From contig DATMBF010000008.1 of the NCBI GenBank assembly GCA_035559595.1, forward strand, positions 89,682 to 153,681: a stretch of DNA of 64,000 bases. Direction: 5' to 3'. Source of the stretch: DATMBF01 sp035559595. Its GTDB lineage: Bacteria; Bacteroidota; Ignavibacteria; UBA10030. The notes under the pieces were generated by a model, which had not been told where the DNA came from, ran no database searches, and worked only from the letters and a program-made list of their open reading frames with translations. Shown here piece after piece: positions 34,472 through 43,234 of the stretch. Numbering within the stretch: position 1 is the first letter of the stretch; the number at the start of each line of letters is the position of its first letter. The translations under genes and the position numbers were made by a program.

Positions 34472-35782
34472 ATGGCATCACGAGAATTTCATCTCTGCAT
34501 ATTTGAAGACGAGTTCACCACGCATCTGTTGCCGCTGGTGTATCTTCGCCCTTCGTACGACCTCCGATGTGGTGTCTTCACTCTTCGTCGGAAGATCCAG
34601 ACCCTTTTTGCCGACAGTCCGGTTACGCTGCACTGCCGCACATATCTCGAAGAGGTTGTCCGAGAAAGAAATCCCGGCACCCGCGTTAACGAGTTTGCCG
34701 ATGCAGACTATCTTTTCGTCAATGGCAGACTTCTCCCCGAGCCGAGTCTCGCCAAGCACCTCCGCGCAGCGAACTCAGAAGTTGTTTTTCTGAAGGGTGT
34801 TGTGGTTGTTGCTGCGAGAATCAGCAGGGAGCGGATCGAAGTATTCCGTTCTTATCTCTCCAGCACAGACAATCCGGACGGATTCCTTCTGAGCGTTGAG
34901 CATTTCGAGGAAGTCCCGAAAATCGAGATCGATGCCAGCCTGATTTCTTACCCCTGGGATCTCTTTCACAAGAACGGTGAGGAGATCGTCAGAGATTTCC
35001 AGATCATTGCCCGCAGAGAGCGTGGAACTGCCATCAGCGGGAGAATCTATCCGGGTGTCCATCTTGTGGGGAAGAAGAATATCCGTGTCGGCAGAAAGAG
35101 CGTCATTAAGTCCGGCGCTGTACTCGATGCGGAAGAGGGTCCGATTCTGATTGGCGAGAATGTGACGGTGTTTCCCCAAGCGACGATCATCGGTCCTGCG
35201 TACATCGGAGAACGGTCGCTGGTGAAAGTCGGAGCGCAGATCTATGGCGGGACGACAATCGGTCCCATGTGCAAGGTGGGTGGAGAGATCGAGGGGTCAA
35301 TTTTGCATGCCTACGCGAACAAGCAACATGCCGGTTTTCTTGGTCATTCCTACCTCGGCGAGTGGGTGAACCTTGGCGCCGATACGAATAATAGCGACTT
35401 GAAGAATAGCTATGGAACAGTAAAAGTAGATTTGGGATTTGAGAAGATCGACAGCAAATCTCAGTTTGTGGGCTTGACGATGGGTGATCACTCAAAGAGT
35501 GGCATCAATACGATGTTCAATACCGGCACGGTTGTGGGGGTATGCTGTAATATCTTCGGTTCGGATTTTCCACCGAAATATGTTCCGTCGTTTTCGTGGG
35601 GCGGGTCGGACGAAATGCAGACGTACGATATCAACCGAGCAGTCGAAGTGGCCCGCCGGGTGATGGCGCGGCGCAATGTCCAGCTTTCACGCGCCGAAGA
35701 GAAGCTTCTCACGACGATTTTCGAACGTACGTCAGCTGAGCGGCTGGCAAGAGGGATAGGAGGAGGAGATCGACGAGCATGA
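34472..35782 (+). CDS. GlmU-like sugar nucleotidyltransferase (Bacteroidota type)
   Basis: Two-domain protein of 436 residues. The N-terminal half is a divergent nucleotidyltransferase fold that lacks the standard GGxGTRM loop and instead has LVYLRPSYDLRCGVFTLRRKI near residues 22-42, as in the Bacteroidota GlmU-like family. The C-terminal half (about 200-400) is a left-handed beta-helix with repeated hexapeptides (IGENVTVFPQATIIG, VKVGAQIYGGTTIG, YLGEWVNLGADTNNSDL), typical of acyltransferases. Likely role: synthesis of UDP-GlcNAc or a related sugar nucleotide. It lies directly after nagB and overlaps rsmB by 4 nt. Confidence 0.87.
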   Translation: MASREFHLCIFEDEFTTHLLPLVYLRPSYDLRCGVFTLRRKIQTLFADSPVTLHCRTYLEEVVRERNPGTRVNEFADADYLFVNGRLLPEPSLAKHLRAANSEVVFLKGVVVVAARISRERIEVFRSYLSSTDNPDGFLLSVEHFEEVPKIEIDASLISYPWDLFHKNGEEIVRDFQIIARRERGTAISGRIYPGVHLVGKKNIRVGRKSVIKSGAVLDAEEGPILIGENVTVFPQATIIGPAYIGERSLVKVGAQIYGGTTIGPMCKVGGEIEGSILHAYANKQHAGFLGHSYLGEWVNLGADTNNSDLKNSYGTVKVDLGFEKIDSKSQFVGLTMGDHSKSGINTMFNTGTVVGVCCNIFGSDFPPKYVPSFSWGGSDEMQTYDINRAVEVARRVMARRNVQLSRAEEKLLTTIFERTSAERLARGIGGGDRRA

Positions 35783-37161
35783 GTATGGATGAACGGACTG
35801 TAACGCAGCGCGATGTTTCCTTCGACAGCCTTTACACAGGCCCGCGCGGGATCGCCGTAAAGATTCTGAATCGCGTAGAGCGTTCGGATGCGTATCTCGA
35901 CCGCCTGCTAGAAAGTGAAATGCGCTCCGTGGAGATGAACGAGCTGGACAAGGGGCTGATGAACGAGATTGTGACTGGTGTTATCCGCTGGAGGATGAAA
36001 TTAGACTGGATCCTGACCGGGTTTTTCCATGGAAACTTCACGAAAGCGGAAACGAACATCAAGAACGCATTGAGGGTGGCGTTGTATCAGATTCTTTTTC
36101 TGGATAGAGTTCCACATTCTGCCGCTGTTAACGAGTCGGTCGAGTTCATCAAGCGTCTGCGGGGCCAGAAGGTGGCCGATCTCGTTAATGCCGTGTTGCG
36201 AAACATCCTTCGGAACATCGAGAATATCCGCTATCCCGACCCAAACGAGGATCGCATTCAGCATCTTGCTGTCATCGAATCACACCCCTACTGGCTGACG
36301 AAACGGTGGGTAGAGCGTTTCGGCTATGACGAGACACGGCAGTTGTTGAGTGCAAACAACCAGCGACCCGATCTCACCCTGCGTGTGAATCGATTGAAGA
36401 TCGATTTCAACTACTTCCTGTCGAAGCTGGAGCAGCACCAGATTCAATTCTCACGGTCACCGTATCTCGATTATTTCGTACGAGTGAAGCACATGGCTGG
36501 CATCGGGAGTTCGGACATGTTTCGCCAGGGATTCTTTGTTGTGCAGGATGAGAGTGCGGGTCTTGCTGTCTTACTGCTTGATCCCAAGCCCGGTGACCGA
36601 GTGATCGATCTTTGTTCAGCTCCCGGGGGAAAGACGACGTTCATCGGTGAGCTTATGAGGAATGTCGGTGAAATCGTGGCCATTGACCGGTACGAATCCC
36701 GGCTCAATTTGGTAAAAGCTGCCTGTCAGAGAACCGGTATTGCCAATGCGCACTTCATCGCGGCAGATGCGGCGGAGTTGCAAACCCAGCCTGCCGATCG
36801 CGTGCTTGTCGATGCACCCTGCTCCGGACTCGGTGTTCTCTCGAAAAAACCCGATGCCAAATGGAAGCGGGAACCTGAGGACCTCGAAAAACTCGTCCAG
36901 ATCCAGTATTCCATTCTCGACAACGCGGCACGCTTGGTCAAACCCGGCGGTGTCCTTGTCTACAGCACCTGCACAACGGAACCGGAGGAGAACTTCATGC
37001 TTGTGCAATCGTTTCTGGCAAAGCATCCTGAGTTCGCTATTGAAGCTGCAAGCAAATTCGTGCCTGAGGCTCTCACCGTACAGGAGGGTTACGTTCAAAC
37101 GTATCCACACAAACACGGAATGGATGGAGCGTTTGCCATTCGGCTGAAGAAGGCAATGTAA
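35779..37161 (+). CDS. rsmB: 16S rRNA (cytosine-967-C5)-methyltransferase
   Basis: SAM-dependent methyltransferase acting on 16S rRNA, 460 residues. The first 160 residues form the NusB-like RNA-binding domain (ALYQILFLDRVP, AVNESVEF). The methyltransferase domain has the SAM loop DLCSAPGGKTT at about 277-287. The two cysteines of the m5C mechanism are present: Cys348 in DAPCSGLG and Cys398 in YSTCTTEPEEN. It overlaps the GlmU-like gene by 4 nt and is the last gene of the nagB unit. Confidence 0.95.
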   Translation: MSMDERTVTQRDVSFDSLYTGPRGIAVKILNRVERSDAYLDRLLESEMRSVEMNELDKGLMNEIVTGVIRWRMKLDWILTGFFHGNFTKAETNIKNALRVALYQILFLDRVPHSAAVNESVEFIKRLRGQKVADLVNAVLRNILRNIENIRYPDPNEDRIQHLAVIESHPYWLTKRWVERFGYDETRQLLSANNQRPDLTLRVNRLKIDFNYFLSKLEQHQIQFSRSPYLDYFVRVKHMAGIGSSDMFRQGFFVVQDESAGLAVLLLDPKPGDRVIDLCSAPGGKTTFIGELMRNVGEIVAIDRYESRLNLVKAACQRTGIANAHFIAADAAELQTQPADRVLVDAPCSGLGVLSKKPDAKWKREPEDLEKLVQIQYSILDNAARLVKPGGVLVYSTCTTEPEENFMLVQSFLAKHPEFAIEAASKFVPEALTVQEGYVQTYPHKHGMDGAFAIRLKKAM

Positions 37162-37175
37162 CTTCGTCTCTCTTC

Positions 37176-37205
37176 TTTGTTTAGTCGGCGTTTTGTGGTA
37201 TATTG
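37176..37205 (+). promoter_or_regulatory. Bacteroidota-type promoter of the DUF1028 gene
   Basis: TTTG at 37176-37179, 19 nt, TATATTG at 37199-37205. It lies about 94 bp before the ATG at 37299, in the gap after rsmB. Confidence 0.45.
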
Positions 37206-37298
37206 TCCACTCCTGAAACGTTCGCTCTTATCACGTTCGTCTTGATACCTTCCCACATGTTCACAATCAACCCTGTCACGAATCTTAAGGAGAAGACT

Positions 37299-38330
37299 AT
37301 GGTGAGATCGTTCATGAATCTTCTTCTCGGCTTGAGCGTGTTTTCAGTTGCCTTTACTCTCGTTGTTCAGGATTCTCAATCGGATCTCTCGAATCCGCTC
37401 GTAGCGACGTTTTCCATTGCTGCGGTTGACACGGTGAATGGTGATGTAGGAGTTGCCGTGCAATCGAAGTTCCCCAATGTCCGCCCCGTGGTACCATGGA
37501 TGGAGGTTGGCGTAGGTGCTATCGCAACGCAATCATTTGTCAATGTTTCTTACGGCCCGCGCGGCTTGGCTTTGATGAAAAACGGCGCAACGGCGGAGGA
37601 TGCCATACGGATTCTCATCGCGTCGGATAACGGCCGGGAGGTTCGCCAGGTTGGTATTGTTGATGCTCGAGGAAATGCCGCAAGCTGGACGGGCAATGAA
37701 TGCTTCGACTGGGCAGGCGGAAAGGCGGGCGATAACTTCGGCGGTAAAGGAGTCGTTGTCGTCGGAAAAGGATTTGCTGCGCAAGGGAATATCCTTGTTG
37801 GTCGCGAGACGGTTGAAACAATGGCCGAAACCTTCAAGAAGACGACCGGATCATTGGCGGACAAGCTACTGGCGGCTCTGGTTGCGGGTGGAAAGGCCGG
37901 AGGAGACCGCCGCGGCGAGCAATCTGCTGCGCTCGTTGTAAAACGCAAGGGTGCCGGTTACGATGGAACAACGGACGACTTCATCGATATCAGTGTCTAC
38001 GATCATCCGACGCCGCTCAAAGAACTGGAGCGGTTGTATCAGCTTCATAAACTCTATTTCTTCCGTACTGATCCCAAGAACCTGATCAAGATCGATGCGG
38101 CGATCTGCCGTGAGCTCCAAACGATCATGAAAGACAAAGCCTACAAAGGCATAGAGTTCTATGCGGGCCCGGTCCATGGGGCTTTCGACGCCGCCACGAA
38201 GAAGGCACTGCAGGACTTCATGGGCTGGGAGAACTACGATGTTCGCATCCGGGATGATGATCAGATTGATAAGGAAGTTCTTCAGGAAATCAGAAAAAAC
38301 TACTCGGAGTGGAAGGCGAAGAAAAAATAG
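37299..38330 (+). CDS. DUF1028 protein with C-terminal peptidoglycan-binding-like domain
   Basis: 343 residues from the ATG at 37299, chosen because it follows AAGGAG and opens a signal peptide (MVRSFMNLLLGLSVFSVAF); the frame is open 96 nt further upstream. Residues about 40-245 match DUF1028, an Ntn-hydrolase-like family: ATFSIAAVDTVNGDVGVAVQS, NVSYGPRGLALM, DARGNAASWTG, FAAQGNIL and GGDRRGEQSAALVV. The remaining 100 residues resemble the putative peptidoglycan-binding domain often fused to DUF1028. Enzymatic activity is not established. It precedes tdh by 32 bp. Confidence 0.85.
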   Translation: MVRSFMNLLLGLSVFSVAFTLVVQDSQSDLSNPLVATFSIAAVDTVNGDVGVAVQSKFPNVRPVVPWMEVGVGAIATQSFVNVSYGPRGLALMKNGATAEDAIRILIASDNGREVRQVGIVDARGNAASWTGNECFDWAGGKAGDNFGGKGVVVVGKGFAAQGNILVGRETVETMAETFKKTTGSLADKLLAALVAGGKAGGDRRGEQSAALVVKRKGAGYDGTTDDFIDISVYDHPTPLKELERLYQLHKLYFFRTDPKNLIKIDAAICRELQTIMKDKAYKGIEFYAGPVHGAFDAATKKALQDFMGWENYDVRIRDDDQIDKEVLQEIRKNYSEWKAKKK

Positions 38331-38362
38331 AGGTGGTTCATCAATAACCGAAGATTGAACAC

Positions 38363-39589
38363 ATGAAAGCAATTGTCAAGCCAAAACCGGTTGACGGAAA
38401 AGAGTGGCCCAAGGGGTTCCAGATTCTTGATCGGCCGGAACCGAAAATTGAAGCGCCAAACGATGTGATCATGGAGGTTTTTGCGGGAGCGATTTGTGGA
38501 ACGGACGTGGGGATCTACAACGGAAAAGAATCCCTCCGCACACAGATGATGAGGGCCAAGGGGGATTGGATCACCATCGGCCATGAATTCAGCGGTCGGA
38601 TTGTCGATGCCGGTCCTAAAGCCAAAACGCATCTCGCCCGACTGATGATCAAGAAAGCGAAGGAATACAAAGACCTTCGCAGAATCATCGGGAGGAAAAG
38701 TCCTGCAGCGCTCGCTGGGGACAGGCAATTCATGCGAGGGTTGGAAAAGAAGTTCTACGGCACGGCAGAAATGCATGTTGTTTGTAGGACGTGTTACCAA
38801 TGTCAGCTTGGTGAGTACCATGTTTGCAGGAATACGGTCATCAAAGGTGTCCATGATGATGGAGCCTGGGCGCGTTACGTCAAAGTCCCGGCAGAGAATG
38901 TTCGTCTATTTTACGGAGGCGAAATCCCCCCTGAAATCATCAGTTTCATGGATGCGTTGGGCAATGCAACACACACCGTGATGTCAGCTCCTGTCTTAGA
39001 GAGATCGGTGGCGGTGCTGGGGTGCGGTGTTCAAGGGCTTATGGCGGTTGCCGTCGCGAAGTGGGGAGGGGCCAAGCGGATTTATGTTACCGATGCATCA
39101 CACGACGATGCCTCACACGACAAACTTGTTGCGAGCCGGTTTGCACTGGCGAAGAAATACGGGGCAGATCACTGTTTTGATGTCGCCCGGCTTGATGAAC
39201 GAGAAGCTTTTGTGGAAACAGTTCGTCGTGAGACCGATGGAACCGGCGTTGATGCAGCGTATGAAATGTCCGGCAGCTACCATGCGTACAAGGATGCCCT
39301 CAACGTGGTTCGGATGGGCGGGACATTCGCTTTACTGGGGATTCCCTCAGGGAGCACAGAGATCAACTTCGCGAGAGACATTATTTTTCCGGGTGTTGTC
39401 ATTCGCGGCATCATTGGCCGGAAAGTTTTTGAGACGTGGGATCAAATGGAGCGACTTCTCAAATCGGGACTTGCCAGGCAGTTTATGGATACCAATTTTA
39501 TAACACATCAGTTCCCACTGGATCGCTACGAGGAGGCGTTTGAGGCGATCAGGAAAGGGGATGCGTACAAAGTTCTTCTCAAACCCTAA
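38363..39589 (+). CDS. tdh: Threonine 3-dehydrogenase, with insertion
   Basis: Zinc-dependent medium-chain dehydrogenase of 408 residues, oxidising L-threonine to 2-amino-3-ketobutyrate with NAD. The catalytic-zinc ligands are Cys45 and His74-Glu75 (GHEFSG). The structural-zinc cysteines are 141, 144, 147 and 155. The spacing from Glu75 to the first of these is 66 residues, against 29 in the E. coli enzyme, so about 37 extra basic residues are inserted here. The Rossmann loop is VAVLGCGVQGLMAV. The identification rests on the fold plus the following kbl gene, 18 bp downstream; another MDR substrate is possible but less likely. Confidence 0.88.
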   Translation: MKAIVKPKPVDGKEWPKGFQILDRPEPKIEAPNDVIMEVFAGAICGTDVGIYNGKESLRTQMMRAKGDWITIGHEFSGRIVDAGPKAKTHLARLMIKKAKEYKDLRRIIGRKSPAALAGDRQFMRGLEKKFYGTAEMHVVCRTCYQCQLGEYHVCRNTVIKGVHDDGAWARYVKVPAENVRLFYGGEIPPEIISFMDALGNATHTVMSAPVLERSVAVLGCGVQGLMAVAVAKWGGAKRIYVTDASHDDASHDKLVASRFALAKKYGADHCFDVARLDEREAFVETVRRETDGTGVDAAYEMSGSYHAYKDALNVVRMGGTFALLGIPSGSTEINFARDIIFPGVVIRGIIGRKVFETWDQMERLLKSGLARQFMDTNFITHQFPLDRYEEAFEAIRKGDAYKVLLKP

Positions 39590-39607
39590 ACCAATCTTCC
39601 ACATCGT

Positions 39608-40822
39608 ATGAATGTACTTCACCTGATAACCGCAGAACTCTCGAGACTTGAACAAGCGAAAACTTTCAAATATGAGACTCCCTTAGAGACCGCACAAGCA
39701 GGTGTTGTGAAAGTGAAGGGGAGGGAAGTTGTGATGCTGGCTTCGAACAACTATCTGGGGATGTCCAATCACCCTGTTGTCAAGAAAGCTGCGATGGAGG
39801 GAATACGAAAGTACGGCTACGGAGTGGCCTCGGTTCGTTTCCTTTGCGGCACCCAGACGATCCATCTTGAACTGGAAAAGAAGATCTCCAAATTCGTTGG
39901 AGCGGAAGACACCATCCTCTTTTCCTCGTGCTTTGCCGCGAATGAAGGCTTCTTTGCTTCGCTCACGAACGAGAAACTTGGACTCGAATCGTACAAGGAC
40001 GTGATCTACAGCGATCGTTTGAACCATGCCAGTATTATCGATGGCCAGCGACTCTGTCGACCGGAAACGGTGGACAAAAAGATTTACAACCATGCTGATA
40101 TGACGCATCTCGAGCAGATGCTGGAGGAGGACAAGAACAAAGATTACCGCTTCCGCATCATCGCGACGGATGGGGTGTTCAGCATGGAAGGAGACCTTGC
40201 TCCGCTCGACAAGCTGGTGGACCTCGCCCGAAAGTACGGAGCAATGCTCTTCGTTGATGACTCACACGCCATCGGCGTCTGTGGCAAGACTGGACGGGGA
40301 ACGCCCGAGCATTTCGGAGTGCTTGGCAAAGTGGATGTCATAACGGGCACTCTTGGCAAGGCGGTTGGAGGCGCTGCCGGCGGATACATTAGCGGATCGA
40401 AAGAGATGATTGCTTACTTGCGCCAGAAATCCCGTCCCTACACATTTTCCAATTCTCTGCCGCCGGCGATTATCTGCGCCTGTATGGCTTCGTTCGACCT
40501 TCTCACAAAAGATCGCTCGATTGTCAAGCGATTACACGAGAACACGGCATATTTCAGGCGGGAGATCAAAGCGCTCGGCTTCAGGATTCTCGAAGGGCAT
40601 CACCCGATCGTTCCCGTGATGCTTGGAGAGGCAGCCATTGCCCAGGATATGAGCGCTGCTTTGTTGAAGGCGGGCGTCTACATTAAAGGTCTCTGGTATC
40701 CCGTCGTTCCCAAGGGTGAGGCGAGGCTGCGGGCACAAATCTCTGCCGCACTGAGGAAATCTGATCTTGATCGTGCGCTTGATTCTTTCCATAAAGTGGG
40801 GAAGAAGATGGGCGTCATCTAG
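39608..40822 (+). CDS. kbl: Glycine C-acetyltransferase (2-amino-3-ketobutyrate CoA ligase)
   Basis: PLP-dependent alpha-oxoamine synthase-family enzyme, 404 residues, that splits 2-amino-3-ketobutyrate with CoA into glycine and acetyl-CoA. The cofactor lysine is Lys251 in TGTLGKAVGG, with Asp217 and His220 in FVDDSHAIG, and the N-terminal NNYLGMSNHP and GVASVRFLCGTQ blocks are family signatures. 8-amino-7-oxononanoate synthase is close in sequence, but the adjacent tdh argues for Kbl. It is in one transcription unit with DUF1028 and tdh. Confidence 0.92.
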   Translation: MNVLHLITAELSRLEQAKTFKYETPLETAQAGVVKVKGREVVMLASNNYLGMSNHPVVKKAAMEGIRKYGYGVASVRFLCGTQTIHLELEKKISKFVGAEDTILFSSCFAANEGFFASLTNEKLGLESYKDVIYSDRLNHASIIDGQRLCRPETVDKKIYNHADMTHLEQMLEEDKNKDYRFRIIATDGVFSMEGDLAPLDKLVDLARKYGAMLFVDDSHAIGVCGKTGRGTPEHFGVLGKVDVITGTLGKAVGGAAGGYISGSKEMIAYLRQKSRPYTFSNSLPPAIICACMASFDLLTKDRSIVKRLHENTAYFRREIKALGFRILEGHHPIVPVMLGEAAIAQDMSAALLKAGVYIKGLWYPVVPKGEARLRAQISAALRKSDLDRALDSFHKVGKKMGVI

Positions 40823-40846
40823 CGAGAATCACCGGGGGATACCGCG

Positions 40847-41983
40847 ATGAGTAAGGCACGACTTCTGTTCATTGACATCCTGCGGGGGATTGCCGCCTTG
40901 GTGATGATCGAGGTTCATGTCTTCAATTCGATGATTCGTCCGGAGATTCGTCAGGCTGCATGGTTTGACGTTCTCAACTTCATTAACGGTCTCGTTGCCC
41001 CTTCGTTTCTGTTCGTTGCAGGGTATGTGTTCGTCATCGCGAGCGAGCGGAAATTGCCGGAGTTTCGTCAATATGGATCATCGTTCTGGCGCCAGATGGG
41101 TCGGATTTTCACGATCTGGGTCATCGGTTACGCGCTTCATTTACCGTTCTTTTCATATTCTCGAACGATTTCCGAAACGACCGAAGCGGGTTGGCTCAAA
41201 TTCTTTCAGGCCGATATTCTTCACTGCATTGCGGCCGGGTTGCTTCTCTTGTTCATCAGTCGCCTCGTGATTCGCTCGGACCGGCTGTTCAACGCATGGC
41301 TTCTTGGGTGCGGGATTCTTCTTGTGGTTAGCGCGCCCTTTCTTGGGAGGATCGATTTCACGGTTTCTGTGCATCCTGCCCTTGCAGCCTATCTCAATGG
41401 ACTTCATTACTCGCAATTTCCGATCTTCCCATGGCTTGGTTTCATGACGGCAGGCGGATATGCCGCAACTCTGTTTCAACGTTCTCGTCAAAGCGGAACA
41501 GAAAAAGGATATACCAGACTCATCGCAGCGTGGGGTACCGGCTTGCTCCTCGTAGGCTGGGTGGCGCCGCTGGTTACCGACTCAATCCCTTTGTTTGGGG
41601 ATATCCGGAGTGATCCGTTCTTCTTTGCTTTGCGCCTCGGGATTGTCTTTCTCTTGGTGGCAGGTTTGCGGTTGTATGAAGGAAAGGGCTTTTATGTTCC
41701 CCGTTTTGTCCTTGACGCGAGCAGGGAGTCGCTACTTGTTTACGCTGCCCACCTGCTGGTGATCTATGGGGACTTTTGGAGCGGCAAGAGTGTGGCGAAT
41801 CTCTATGGCAAGACCTTCAATGTTTGGGAATGCCTTCTGGCAACACTGGCACTTATGGCGTTGATGGTTTACCTTGCGAAGGGGTGGGGATGGTTGAAGC
41901 AACGCTCGCTTCAAGCTTCCAGAGCCGTAGGACTTGCGACCGGATTGATTGCGCTTGTTCTGTTCTTCATTCGTGAATCGTAG
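40847..41983 (+). CDS. Membrane acyltransferase-like protein (DUF1624/HGSNAT family)
   Basis: Integral membrane protein of 378 residues with about ten hydrophobic segments. It opens with RLLFIDILRGIAALVMIEVHVFNS, the signature of the YeiB/HGSNAT/acyltransferase-3-like superfamily (R-x-x-x-x-D-x-x-R-G and a membrane histidine). Further helices carry FLFVAGYVF and PIFPWLGFMTAGG. Such proteins transfer acyl groups across the membrane to sugars; the acceptor is unknown. It follows kbl by 24 bp and is followed by rmuC. Confidence 0.83.
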   Translation: MSKARLLFIDILRGIAALVMIEVHVFNSMIRPEIRQAAWFDVLNFINGLVAPSFLFVAGYVFVIASERKLPEFRQYGSSFWRQMGRIFTIWVIGYALHLPFFSYSRTISETTEAGWLKFFQADILHCIAAGLLLLFISRLVIRSDRLFNAWLLGCGILLVVSAPFLGRIDFTVSVHPALAAYLNGLHYSQFPIFPWLGFMTAGGYAATLFQRSRQSGTEKGYTRLIAAWGTGLLLVGWVAPLVTDSIPLFGDIRSDPFFFALRLGIVFLLVAGLRLYEGKGFYVPRFVLDASRESLLVYAAHLLVIYGDFWSGKSVANLYGKTFNVWECLLATLALMALMVYLAKGWGWLKQRSLQASRAVGLATGLIALVLFFIRES

Positions 41984-41998
41984 TTTCAGGGAGTCTCG

Positions 41999-43153
41999 AT
42001 GGAATATGTAATTCTTGCATTGTTGGTGCTCGTGCTCGGTCTTCTTCTCTACAGTCAACTCAAGCGGTCAACAGGGATCCCGGGCGATATTGGCCAAACG
42101 GCTCTCTTTGTTCAGCAGCAGATCGATTCGCTTCGGACTGAGGTGAATCAGAATCTCAAGAATGCCTCGGACACTCTGGCTCTGGGTCTGAAAGCCACAA
42201 CGGACATCGTCAACCATCAGCTTCAGATCGTCACCACGCAGCTTTCGAGTGTTACCCAACAACTTCAGACAAACACGGGTCAGGTTGGGTCGCGATTGGA
42301 CAATGCAGCGAGGGTAATTCAGGATGTGCAAAACAAGTTGGGTGAGCTCAGCAAGGCGACGCAGGAAATCAAGGAGTTAGGTCAGAGCGTCTCCAAGTTG
42401 GAAGACCTCCTGAAAGCCCCAAAGCTCCGAGGCGGTTTGGGAGAGCTTCTTCTTGAAGACTTGATGAAGCAGGTTCTTCCTCCGGGAACGTATCAGACTC
42501 AATACGCATTTCGCAGTGGCTACAAGGTGGACGCCATTATACAAACAGCAGGCGGAAAGATTGCCGTTGATGCGAAGTTTCCCTTTGAAAACTTCAAGAA
42601 GTTTATCCAGGCGCAGTCTGAGCAGGAGCAGAAGGCCGCCTATCGTATTTTTATCAGTGATGTAAAGAAGCACATCGACAACATTGCGCAGAAGTATATT
42701 GTTCCTGACGAGGGAACGTTCGACTTCGCTCTGATGTATATCCCCGCTGAAAACATCTATTATGAGACCATTATTAAGGATACCATCCTGGGTGAGGATG
42801 AAAGCATTCATGCCTACGCAATCAAACGGCATGTTGTACCGGTCTCGCCGAACAGTTTTTATGCACACTTAATGGTTCTTCATCTCGGTTTCAAGGGATT
42901 GCAAATCGAGAAGAGCGCGAAGGAGATCCGTAACGCTCTCGCTCGTCTGGACACCGAGCTCAAGAAATTCGGGGATGTGTTTGCAACGCTCGGCGTTCAC
43001 ATCACGAATGCAAAGAACAGTTACGACAAAGCAGACAAGCAGCTCAGCAGTTTCGCCGATAAGCTGATGGTTATTCAGTCTGCACCGGAAGCAGAGCCGC
43101 CGAAGCAGCTTGATGCATTCTCCGACGCGGCATCTCGCGGAGTTTCCCCTTGA
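41999..43153 (+). CDS. rmuC: DNA recombination protein RmuC
   Basis: RmuC-family protein of 384 residues. One N-terminal membrane anchor (about 3-20) is followed by a long helical/coiled-coil stretch with many Gln, Thr and Asn (about 30-130), and the RmuC nuclease-like domain from about 135 (GGLGELLLEDLMKQVLPPGTY, IAVDAKFPFENF, MYIPAENIYYE). Family members suppress certain genome rearrangements in E. coli. It lies 15 bp behind the acyltransferase gene. Confidence 0.9.
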   Translation: MEYVILALLVLVLGLLLYSQLKRSTGIPGDIGQTALFVQQQIDSLRTEVNQNLKNASDTLALGLKATTDIVNHQLQIVTTQLSSVTQQLQTNTGQVGSRLDNAARVIQDVQNKLGELSKATQEIKELGQSVSKLEDLLKAPKLRGGLGELLLEDLMKQVLPPGTYQTQYAFRSGYKVDAIIQTAGGKIAVDAKFPFENFKKFIQAQSEQEQKAAYRIFISDVKKHIDNIAQKYIVPDEGTFDFALMYIPAENIYYETIIKDTILGEDESIHAYAIKRHVVPVSPNSFYAHLMVLHLGFKGLQIEKSAKEIRNALARLDTELKKFGDVFATLGVHITNAKNSYDKADKQLSSFADKLMVIQSAPEAEPPKQLDAFSDAASRGVSP

Positions 43154-43234
43154 TTTTGCTTGATGTTTTCTTCATATTCTGCCGACGCTTTCTGAGTGTG
43201 AATTCTCTTTTCTCTAAATCTTCGGGAGGATCCT

